From Spirochaetota bacterium (GTDB lineage: Bacteria; Spirochaetota; UBA4802; UB4802): DNA of 60,089 nt. Position 1 is the stretch's first letter; every line of letters starts with the position of its first letter. Location of the stretch: NCBI GenBank assembly GCA_029907515.1, contig JARYLT010000007.1, positions 1-60,089 of the forward strand, given 5' to 3'. The notes below the pieces were generated by a model. The model had not been told where the DNA came from. It searched no databases and saw nothing but the letters and a program-made list of their open reading frames with translations. This document shows, piece by piece, positions 53,636-60,089 of this stretch. The position numbers and the translations under genes were made by a program.

Positions 53636-54679
53636 TTATAATAGACTATCTAATACACGTTTACAATAGGGAATAGTTTCTTGCATATCCCTGAAAGGCT
53701 CTGATGGGCGCTGCATCCCTGCTTTACGACATACTGCCATGTGTTTGCAGGAAGCACAGGTGTTACAGTCATCTTCAATCCCATGCAAATAAACTTCGGA
53801 TGTGAGGATACGATGGAGTTTACCACGACTATAGGTACCTAACGATTGACAGGATGAATGGGCAATTGTTATACTTTTATCAGCCTTTATGGTAAGTCTT
53901 CCAGGCCGTATAAGATGCGGTGAACTGGAAAACCATGGTAGTTCCAACATTTGAGCTACTACTGCTGCAAGAGGATTTTCAAGTAATGAAACCGAAAATC
54001 CATATACATTAAGCAAAGAAATTATGCGTACCAGAGATACAAAATCATCAGGTGTTAACAATTCGTTGAATACTTTATCTGCATTCCCTGAAACACGAAT
54101 AAGCTGTATTAATGTAATTTCCTTTATTCCTGGAAATTTTTGAAATGCCCATTGAACAAAATGTGGCAGATGAGCTAAAAGGCTTTTCCCAACCACGCAA
54201 AAAAGGTATAGTGGGATATTGTGGTTAAGTGCCATTTCAATTGCCTGTGCTGTTTTTATAAATGAATTATAACCACGGAACGTATCATGAATATCTGGAA
54301 ATCCCAGTAAGCTGATTGAAAGATTCAGCCCTTTTATTGATTTAAGCTTCTTTAATGTGTTACTATCGAACAAAAAGCCATTTGTATTTAAAAAGATTGA
54401 CTCATACCCCATTACAATAGCATTATCACATATATCAAAAAGATGCCCCCACAATAATGGTTCACCACCTGTTATGTGGAGATGCCGATAGCCAATTTCA
54501 TAACCTTCCTTGATTATGGACAATACTGTTCTATAATCAAGATCATGATATTCACTACTACCAGATCGTACAAAGCAATAGGTACAGTTACTGGTACATC
54601 GTGTTGTAACTTCTATTGAAAGGTTTTCTTTTTTTATTGCTTCATGAATTTTTGATGGCATAGCATTAATCACTACCAT
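53636..54679 (-). CDS. Radical SAM protein with SPASM-like C-terminus
   Basis: A 347-residue radical SAM enzyme. The cluster motif is CTSNCTYC. SAM-binding HITGGEPLLW and SLLGFPDIHDTFRGY follow. The C-terminal Cys cluster (DDCNTCASCKHMAVCRKAG) resembles a SPASM/twitch auxiliary iron-sulfur site found in peptide-modifying enzymes. I chose ATG at 54679, which has GGGGA before it. Starts at 54715 or 54661 are possible. It overlaps the prenyl-synthase-like gene by 14 bp. A Nif11-like peptide gene lies divergently about 1.2 kb away, beyond the synthase gene, which supports a peptide-maturase role. The substrate is unproven. Confidence 0.85.
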   Translation of the reverse strand: MVVINAMPSKIHEAIKKENLSIEVTTRCTSNCTYCFVRSGSSEYHDLDYRTVLSIIKEGYEIGYRHLHITGGEPLLWGHLFDICDNAIVMGYESIFLNTNGFLFDSNTLKKLKSIKGLNLSISLLGFPDIHDTFRGYNSFIKTAQAIEMALNHNIPLYLFCVVGKSLLAHLPHFVQWAFQKFPGIKEITLIQLIRVSGNADKVFNELLTPDDFVSLVRIISLLNVYGFSVSLLENPLAAVVAQMLELPWFSSSPHLIRPGRLTIKADKSITIAHSSCQSLGTYSRGKLHRILTSEVYLHGIEDDCNTCASCKHMAVCRKAGMQRPSEPFRDMQETIPYCKRVLDSLL

Positions 54680-55700
54680 TGCATTCCCCATCATCAACTT
54701 CCATCCCCTGAACAAAATGAATGCAAACTTTCATTATTTCATCTGAAAGACCACATAAGCCAATATCTTCTGCATGTTTTGCTGCAGCTTGTAATTCTTT
54801 AATAATCCTTTTTGTAAGAACAGGGATGACACCCGAAGCCAGTATCATTTCTTCAAGCATATTTAAACTATTATTTTTATGCTCCTGTATATTTTCCTTT
54901 TCAATTATGGTAGTTCCTATTTTTAGAAGTTCATTCCAGTGATGACGAACATCTATGGGGAGGCTAAGAGTTACTGCAGTATCCCGTCCACAATTCAGAT
55001 CATATTTCATGTCCTGTATATCATCATATATACGCCAGGCTAAACCAAAATGCTCCAGTGAATACCGTACACCTTCTTCTAAAGACATATCCTTAACATA
55101 CTGTACCGTGAGGAGGGGAACAATGAGAGCTGTAGCCATTTGATCTTTGAAAGTATGTAGATATTCTTCCAGGTTATCAATACGCTTATTTATTATTATA
55201 CTTGCATAATATCCATCCAGATAGCTATTGACTATATCCTTCCCTTTATGAACCAATGAGCATAGCATTGCGATAGAATCCCAGAATAGTTTCCATGCCT
55301 GACTTCGGATCAGAAGAGTCAAATGATCTGGTGCAATCTGACTATCGTTAATATGATTATCTAAAGAATGAAGAAGCATAACCATTGCATGAGCTATTGC
55401 AGCATGATACATAAAATCCTGTTTAACCTGTACACCTGTACTCCTTGTTATGATATGAGGTATAACTGACCATATGGGCGAATAATAATTCCTGAAAAAA
55501 TCCACATTGTAACCTGGCTCAATACCAGAATGTTGTATAAAGAAGATCATTGCATTAGTTTGAGTTGAACGGGGAAGAGAACGCACAAGAGTAAGTATTG
55601 CATCGTTTAAAAGTGCATAGAAAGAAGCTTTATATTCATTACCAGCTGTGCTCCTATTTGTGGCAAAAGCATATAAATGTTCATGATCCCACGACTTCAT
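54666..55700 (-). CDS. Class I isoprenyl-diphosphate-synthase-like protein
   Basis: A protein of about 344 residues, nearly all helical. The second Asp-rich motif of trans-isoprenyl synthases is recognisable in WRIYDDIQDMKYDLNCGRDT. At the place of the first motif there is LLHSLDNHINDSQ, where D-N-H-x-N-D is a variant of DDxxD. These motifs bind Mg and the diphosphate of an allylic substrate. Variation in the first motif suggests a specialised or non-chain-elongating enzyme. I placed the start at 55700 (MKSWDHEHLY, weak AGG before it). The frame stays open upstream to 55778. It overlaps the radical SAM gene, so the two form an operon. Confidence 0.7.
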   Translation of the reverse strand: MKSWDHEHLYAFATNRSTAGNEYKASFYALLNDAILTLVRSLPRSTQTNAMIFFIQHSGIEPGYNVDFFRNYYSPIWSVIPHIITRSTGVQVKQDFMYHAAIAHAMVMLLHSLDNHINDSQIAPDHLTLLIRSQAWKLFWDSIAMLCSLVHKGKDIVNSYLDGYYASIIINKRIDNLEEYLHTFKDQMATALIVPLLTVQYVKDMSLEEGVRYSLEHFGLAWRIYDDIQDMKYDLNCGRDTAVTLSLPIDVRHHWNELLKIGTTIIEKENIQEHKNNSLNMLEEMILASGVIPVLTKRIIKELQAAAKHAEDIGLCGLSDEIMKVCIHFVQGMEVDDGECNGSD

Positions 55701-55809
55701 GAATAACCTGCATAATAAATTTGGGAAATAGCAACCTTTGGTATTAAAAACCATATATGTTTTTATGATAATCAACAATTATATTTTTATCAGGTTTAAA
55801 AATTTTTGA

Positions 55810-55839
55810 TTGAAAATTTTAATGTATACCCACTATGTT
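55810..55839 (+). promoter_or_regulatory. Candidate promoter for the Nif11-like peptide gene
   Basis: TTGAAA (55810-55815) and TATGTT (55834-55839) are 18 bp apart, about 40 bp upstream of the peptide ATG, in the short divergent gap. Confidence 0.4.
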
Positions 55840-55877
55840 AGGACATAAAAATTATATTTATCAGGAGGAAAGCAATC

Positions 55878-56093
55878 ATGGCAGATTTTATTGACTTTAT
55901 TGCAAAAGAAGCAGGAAATCGCGAAGTTGGGAAAAAATTCATTGAATTGCTTAAAAAAGGGGATGCAGCAGAATTAAAAAATTTTTTTGATTCAAATGGT
56001 TACTCAGACGTGTCGCTTGATGATTGTAAAAAACTTATACAAAACAAGCAAAATATTATTAATTCAGCTGAAACAAACCTTAAGGACTATTAA
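55878..56093 (+). CDS. Nif11-like small peptide (possible RiPP precursor or leader-like protein)
   Basis: A 71-residue protein with a very strong ribosome-binding site (AGGAGG). The pattern FIDFIAKEAGNREVGKKFIE, then ELKNFFDSNGYSDVSLDD, follows the Nif11 leader layout: helix, short helix, G-Y/F turn, final helix. Nif11-type leaders guide modification enzymes to natural-product peptides. The tail after the domain is about 20 residues (KLIQNKQNIINSAETNLKDY) with a single Cys just before it and no Gly-Gly cleavage site. If it is a precursor, its core is short and atypical. It is divergent from the prenyl-synthase-like/radical SAM operon and 3 bp upstream of a sensor kinase gene. Confidence 0.6.
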   Translation: MADFIDFIAKEAGNREVGKKFIELLKKGDAAELKNFFDSNGYSDVSLDDCKKLIQNKQNIINSAETNLKDY

Positions 56094-56096
56094 ATT

Positions 56097-57155
56097 GTGA
56101 ACATTTTTTACAGAATATTCCTATCATTATCATTTTTGCTTTTTATATTTCACACCCCGGTTTTATCTTCTGATCTTAAAGAACATTATGTTTTTACTCT
56201 TTCTGAAACAATTATGCCTTTACCAAAATTATGGTATTTCCAGGCTGAGGATTTATATATTTATAAAGAAAAAAATATTGATCATTCTAACTGGCAGATC
56301 AGGGCTATAAATCAACCATGGCATACTCAAAAAGAATTTCGAAATTATAAGGGAAATGTTTGGTACAGGCTTGTTTTCAACTGCAATCTTTGTAATGACT
56401 ATAAAGGTGACCTTGCCCTGTTGGTGCCAATTCATTATCGAGGAGCTCAATTTTATTTCAATGGGGTATTGGTTAAAGAAACACGTCCCTTTATTAATGG
56501 CATTTCCCCACTGAAGCTTGGTAAACCTGATATTATTATTCTCCCCAGTAATTTAATAAAAAATGAACACAATCTAATCGCTATTCGAATAGGATCTTTT
56601 GATTATAATTCTGGTTTTGAAGGCATACTGCATATAGGGACTTTGCCCGAAATAACAAAAAAATTTATTCAAAATACTCTGTATTATGGGCTTTTAATAG
56701 GTATTACTTTATTTTTATCCTTATATTTTATTATTCTTTATTACTACCGGAAAAAAGAGCGTTTTTATCTTTATTTCTCTGGTATGGCTTTTTCATTTGC
56801 GTTATGGGCAGCAGGATATGTTGGTATCATATTCTGGATTTTTGACAATAGAATAGCCTATCTTGTTGCAGCATATTGTGGTTCTGTAAGTATTGTTATC
56901 TGTGCGATCTTCTTTATCCACTCCTTTTTAGATTTACGATATAACCTGTTTTCAAAAATTCTTCTTTCACTATTACTATTCTTACTAATCTACTGTACTA
57001 CAGAAATCATTACTACTGGATTAGTTGAATCATACCGTATGTATCTATTCAAGATTTTCCTGTTAACCTGCCTGATATACATGATTTATTCTGCAATCCT
57101 ATGTATATATGCAATCAGAATACACAGACCTCATGCTGGGAAAATATTGATATGA
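56097..57155 (+). CDS. 7TM sensor part of a hybrid histidine kinase, ended by an in-frame TGA
   Basis: A 352-residue product starting at GTG 56097, 3 bp after the Nif11-like gene. A signal peptide (residues 1-25) is followed by an extracellular all-beta domain (about 30-190, with NVWYRLVF). Then come membrane helices of the 7TMR-DISM type (TLYYGLLIGITLFLSLYFII onward). The frame stops at TGA 57153-57155 after GKILI. In the same frame it continues without another stop as IGTAYFFIFLSILTWLHIID into the kinase. The last two or three of the seven membrane helices therefore lie beyond the stop. The two pieces were clearly one gene of 1093 codons. TGA serves as a normal stop elsewhere in the window, for example at the ends of kamA and the lipoprotein gene. 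Confidence 0.75.
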   Translation: MNIFYRIFLSLSFLLFIFHTPVLSSDLKEHYVFTLSETIMPLPKLWYFQAEDLYIYKEKNIDHSNWQIRAINQPWHTQKEFRNYKGNVWYRLVFNCNLCNDYKGDLALLVPIHYRGAQFYFNGVLVKETRPFINGISPLKLGKPDIIILPSNLIKNEHNLIAIRIGSFDYNSGFEGILHIGTLPEITKKFIQNTLYYGLLIGITLFLSLYFIILYYYRKKERFYLYFSGMAFSFALWAAGYVGIIFWIFDNRIAYLVAAYCGSVSIVICAIFFIHSFLDLRYNLFSKILLSLLLFLLIYCTTEIITTGLVESYRMYLFKIFLLTCLIYMIYSAILCIYAIRIHRPHAGKILI

Positions 57156-57242
57156 ATTGGAACAGCTTATTTCTTTATATTCTTATCAATTCTTACATGG
57201 CTTCATATTATTGACTATACCCCTTCATCAATTGAACCATTT

Positions 57243-59378
57243 ATGGCAATGATATTTGTTTTTTCACTTGTCCTTGCTTCGCGGTATGCACAGGTTTTTT
57301 CAGATCTTGAAAAAGCCCATGCAAAACTTATTGTCCTTGATAAGATGAAAGATGACTTTCTTGCTACCACAAGCCATGAACTTAAAACCCCTCTTCATGG
57401 AATAATGGGCATTGCCGAATCTATTATGGATGGCTCCTGTGGACCAGTGACCGAAAAACAAATGCAAAATCTGGCTCTTATACGTGATGAGGCATCACAT
57501 CTTAACACAATGGTAAGTGACATCCTTGACTTCAGCAAGCTTCGTGCCGGTAAGGTTGATCTATTCTTAGAGCATATCCTGGTTGATCAGGTTGCAGCAA
57601 CGGTTGTATCGCTTTTAACACCTGAAGCTCATAAAAAGGGACTATCGCTTACATTAAAATCTTCAGGACCCTGTGAGATAGTTGCTGATCGTAACCGCCT
57701 TAGACAGATTATTATTAATCTTGTGGGCAATGCAATTAAATTTTCAGATAAAGGCACCATTACAGTAGATGTCCAATCCTCATTTGAAGGTGTAACAATT
57801 ACCGTGAGCGACGAAGGCCCAGGTATTGATGAAGCTGATAGGGAACGGATATGGAATCCATTTGTACAGGCGGAAAGTTCTGATAGTCGTCATTACGGCG
57901 GGGCAGGCCTTGGGCTTCCCATAACAAAATATTTAGTTGAACTTCATGGTGGGTTTATTCATGTTGAAAGCCAAAAAGGTAAAGGGACATCCTTTATTGT
58001 TACACTTCCAAAAGAGCCCAGAACTCCCGGGATACCAAAAATCAAGCAAATCGAAGTTACCAGTGATGCCCTTGTGTTGCCTCAGGAAATTGCTCATTCA
58101 TCTACGGAACAGGATGAAGCGCTTGCAAAAATCCCGTTTTACACAAAAGCCCGAATACTGGTTGTTGATGATGATGAGGTTAACCGTAAAGTAATTGAGG
58201 GTTTCTGCACAATTGCTGGATATGAACTCATACATGCACATGATGGGCCAACAGCACTACAAGTTCTGGAGACACACAATATTGATCTTGTGCTTCTTGA
58301 TCTTATGCTTCCCGGGATGAGCGGGTATGAGGTTTGCCAGAAAATACGCCAGTCAGAAAAATTTTCAACCATACCCGTTATTATGGTAACAGCACGCGAC
58401 AGTGCATCAGACATGGTGCGGGGATTTGTTTCCGGTGCCAATGATTACATTACCAAGCCCTTTACAAGAAGTGAGCTTCTTATCAGAATTGAAAATCAAT
58501 TAGCTATTAAACAAATGCTGGAGCTAGAGCATTCAATTGTGCACGAATTAAACAAAGAGATGGGATTGGACAGGAGTCTTTATCAAAGAAGCATTGAGTT
58601 AAAGCAAATGGCAACACAGATACTTGCCTGGGAACGAGTAATCAAGGAAGATATGGAAGTTGCCAGAGCCTTTCAAAAACGCCTCATGGCTTGCCCCACA
58701 CACATACCAGGTGTCAATTTCCATATTTTGTATCAACCACTAGCAGACCTCAGCGGTGATGTGTATGATATTATTAAACTCACGCCAGACATCATCAGGG
58801 TATTTATAGCTGATGCTACAGGACACGGGATTACTGCTTCCCTCAATACTGTAAAAATTCTTTCAGAATACTCATCTGTTAAGGAAACAATGCATTCTCC
58901 TCAGGATTTGCTCACCTTTTTAAACCAGCGATTCATGCAATTATTCAAGGATTACGGAATAATTTTTACATGCCTTATTGCTGATATTCATCTGAAGGAA
59001 GAAAAGATTTCAATAGTGTCAGCAGGGCATCCTCCTGCATGCGTTATCTCTAATGGTACTGTTAACTCTATTAAACCCCATGGACCAATCATTGGGTTAG
59101 CTTCCAATTATCAATATCAACCTACAATAGTGCCCTTTAAAAATAATGATATATTCCTTCTGTATACTGATGGTCTGCCAGAATCTATATATGCTCAGAA
59201 TAAATATTCAAATGATTCTTTAGAGAATGAGTATGATAAACTTAAAGAAATAATTGAAAAGAACTATGATAGCGGTTCATTGGAAAATCTTTGTACATCG
59301 CTTCTGCGATTAGATTCTTTTGAATCCAACACTTTTATCACTGACGATATAACTATTATTGCTTTTCAGAAAGAATAA
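57243..59378 (+). CDS. Hybrid histidine kinase with receiver and SpoIIE-type phosphatase domains (downstream part of the interrupted gene)
   Basis: 711 residues from the first ATG after the TGA; that ATG has no ribosome-binding site. Domains in order: HisKA (FLATTSHELKTPLHGI); HATPase (NLVGNAIKFSDKG, SDEGPGIDE, GGAGLGLPITKYLVELHGG); receiver (ILVVDDDEVNRKV, phosphoacceptor Asp in LVLLDLMLPGMSG, ITKPF); a short coiled coil; and a PP2C/SpoIIE phosphatase (DLSGDVYD, IADATGHGITASL, LLYTDGLPES). The output would be dephosphorylation of an anti-sigma antagonist such as a STAS protein. All catalytic motifs are intact, so any inactivation by the TGA is recent, or the stop is read through. Confidence 0.85.
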   Translation: MAMIFVFSLVLASRYAQVFSDLEKAHAKLIVLDKMKDDFLATTSHELKTPLHGIMGIAESIMDGSCGPVTEKQMQNLALIRDEASHLNTMVSDILDFSKLRAGKVDLFLEHILVDQVAATVVSLLTPEAHKKGLSLTLKSSGPCEIVADRNRLRQIIINLVGNAIKFSDKGTITVDVQSSFEGVTITVSDEGPGIDEADRERIWNPFVQAESSDSRHYGGAGLGLPITKYLVELHGGFIHVESQKGKGTSFIVTLPKEPRTPGIPKIKQIEVTSDALVLPQEIAHSSTEQDEALAKIPFYTKARILVVDDDEVNRKVIEGFCTIAGYELIHAHDGPTALQVLETHNIDLVLLDLMLPGMSGYEVCQKIRQSEKFSTIPVIMVTARDSASDMVRGFVSGANDYITKPFTRSELLIRIENQLAIKQMLELEHSIVHELNKEMGLDRSLYQRSIELKQMATQILAWERVIKEDMEVARAFQKRLMACPTHIPGVNFHILYQPLADLSGDVYDIIKLTPDIIRVFIADATGHGITASLNTVKILSEYSSVKETMHSPQDLLTFLNQRFMQLFKDYGIIFTCLIADIHLKEEKISIVSAGHPPACVISNGTVNSIKPHGPIIGLASNYQYQPTIVPFKNNDIFLLYTDGLPESIYAQNKYSNDSLENEYDKLKEIIEKNYDSGSLENLCTSLLRLDSFESNTFITDDITIIAFQKE

Positions 59379-59821
59379 GAGTTTTAAGGCTCTGACCCTA
59401 TTTGAATTCTCCTGCACCTATTTTTTTCGTGTACGCTGTAATATATGCGTTTTCTGCAAGATTCATCATTCTTTTAGTTCACGCAGAAGGACTGGTTATG
59501 ATGCTCTGACCCTATTTCCCGAGAATTCAGCTTACTCTGCGTATTCTGAGTGATAAGTTATGTTGCCTCACGCTGAGTGTACCGAGGATCCGGAGTGTAA
59601 TGATGCTCTGACCCTTTTTAGATAGCATTTACTTTTTCTATTTTCTTCTGTGTATTCCGCGTTCTCTGCGTGCGTTTCCATGCTCTGACCCCTTGTTTTG
59701 CAAATTTTTTTATGAAAAATGCAAAAATTTTCCACTATTCTTTTTAATTTTTTCCACCAGAAACGTTATATACAGTAAAAGCTTCATTTTTCATCTTACT
59801 ATATATACTTGGAGGAATATC
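59379..59821. repeat. Repeat-rich non-coding region with four ATGCTCTGACCC-type motifs
   Basis: The motif occurs at 59389-59400 (GCTCTGACCCTA), 59501-59517 (ATGCTCTGACCCTATTT), 59603-59619 (ATGCTCTGACCCTTTTT) and 59680-59692 (ATGCTCTGACCCC), all in one orientation. Between them lie patchy words such as TTCTCTGCGT, AATTCTCC and CTGAGTGTACCGAGGATCC that look like fragments of dispersed repeats. No gene is seen. The region borders a REP-associated transposase gene, the usual partner of such repeats. Confidence 0.65.
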
Positions 59822-60089
59822 ATGGCTCGGAAATTGCGTGTACAGCTACCAGGATTAACCTACCACATCACGTCCCGCTGCATCGAATGGAAATCCATGC
59901 TACAGGAAGACTACTGTAAAGCGTGCTTTGTAGAAATACTCAACAAAGCGAAAGCTAAATATCACTTTAAACTCATTGCCTTCTGTATTATGGATAACCA
60001 TATTCACCTGGTCATTCATACCCTGGACGATGGTGCTCCGATATCCCGTATTGTGCAGTATATTAAGGCACGGTTTGCTGAAGTGTATA
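59822..60089 (+). CDS. REP-associated tyrosine transposase (RAYT, Y1 family), 3' end outside window
   Basis: The first 89 residues of a transposase cut by the window edge. GGAGG precedes the ATG. LPGLTYHITSRCIEWKSML is the usual opening, and CIMDNHIHLVIH holds the HUH metal-binding motif (His-x-His). SRIVQYIKARFAEVY approaches the catalytic-Tyr region seen in TnpA_REP proteins. These single-copy domesticated relatives of IS200/IS605 transposases nick at REP-type hairpins. The motif repeats just upstream and at 53.6 kb are candidate substrates. Confidence 0.88.
   Translation, partial: MARKLRVQLPGLTYHITSRCIEWKSMLQEDYCKACFVEILNKAKAKYHFKLIAFCIMDNHIHLVIHTLDDGAPISRIVQYIKARFAEVY

Noticed and set aside
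57153-57155. TGA read as Trp or Gly by an alternative genetic code
   Set aside because: kamA, the lipoprotein gene and others in the window end in TGA at sensible places.

Overview
The window is about 60 kb of an AT-rich bacterial chromosome and most probably comes from a member of the Spirochaetota. The best sequence evidence is the flagellar hook protein FlgE. It carries a Cys (C179) preceded 13 residues earlier by a Lys (K166), the spacing of the lysinoalanine cross-link pair known from spirochaete hooks. The fliK-flgD-flgE order, the chemotaxis operon, and the abundance of partner-switching and two-component proteins agree with this. No closer taxonomic call is supportable from the sequence alone.

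Layout. 1-3.8 kb: end of a polysaccharide-deacetylase-like gene, a TetR regulator, and a divergent tandem pair of class III aminotransferases whose second member has lost the PLP lysine. 4.6-7.6 kb: rho, rpmE and an RpoS-like sigma factor gene preceded by a near-perfect sigma-54 promoter. 7.8-13.4 kb: a YtcJ-type amidohydrolase, a small palindromic mobile element, a five-copy array made from the end of flgE plus a hairpin, then flgE-flgD-fliK on the minus strand. 13.7-18.1 kb: a candidate structured RNA, then a four-gene operon (lysine 2,3-aminomutase, two ATP-grasp ligases, a GNAT acetyltransferase) that looks like a beta-lysine-based small-molecule pathway. 18.2-26.4 kb: a YgiT zinc-finger protein, gltX, a lipoprotein/transglutaminase pair, murJ (convergent), and a secreted TPR protein with a diverged FecCD-like ABC transporter.

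26.4-37.3 kb is a long minus-strand housekeeping block. It comprises acpP-rnc-Nudix-aroB-STAS, rpmF, and scpA-scpB-pheA-aroF-tyrA-cmk-rpsA-TPR, linking chromosome segregation, aromatic amino-acid synthesis and translation. 37.4-42.7 kb is the chemotaxis operon cheW-cheA-cheB-cheY, with CheA fused to a CheC-like phosphatase domain. 42.9-45.3 kb is an ECF sigma factor with a FecR/beta-propeller membrane partner. 45.4-50.9 kb holds zapA with an acidic coiled-coil partner, a predicted outer-membrane protein, and thrS-infC-rpmI-rplT, with infC starting at AUA. A tRNA-Val(GAC) with an unusual C33 follows. 51.1-53.4 kb has a 3-ketosphinganine-reductase-like SDR next to an NAD-dependent epimerase/dehydratase.

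53.6-59.4 kb is the most unusual part. A radical SAM/SPASM-like enzyme and a class I isoprenyl-diphosphate-synthase-like protein are transcribed divergently from a Nif11-like small peptide. The peptide gene is followed by a large 7TM hybrid histidine kinase with receiver and SpoIIE-type phosphatase domains, interrupted by one in-frame TGA. This could be a regulated peptide-modification locus. The window ends in a repeat-rich stretch with copies of an ATGCTCTGACCC motif beside a truncated REP-associated tyrosine transposase (RAYT).

All functional calls come from reading motifs and context. No database search was run.
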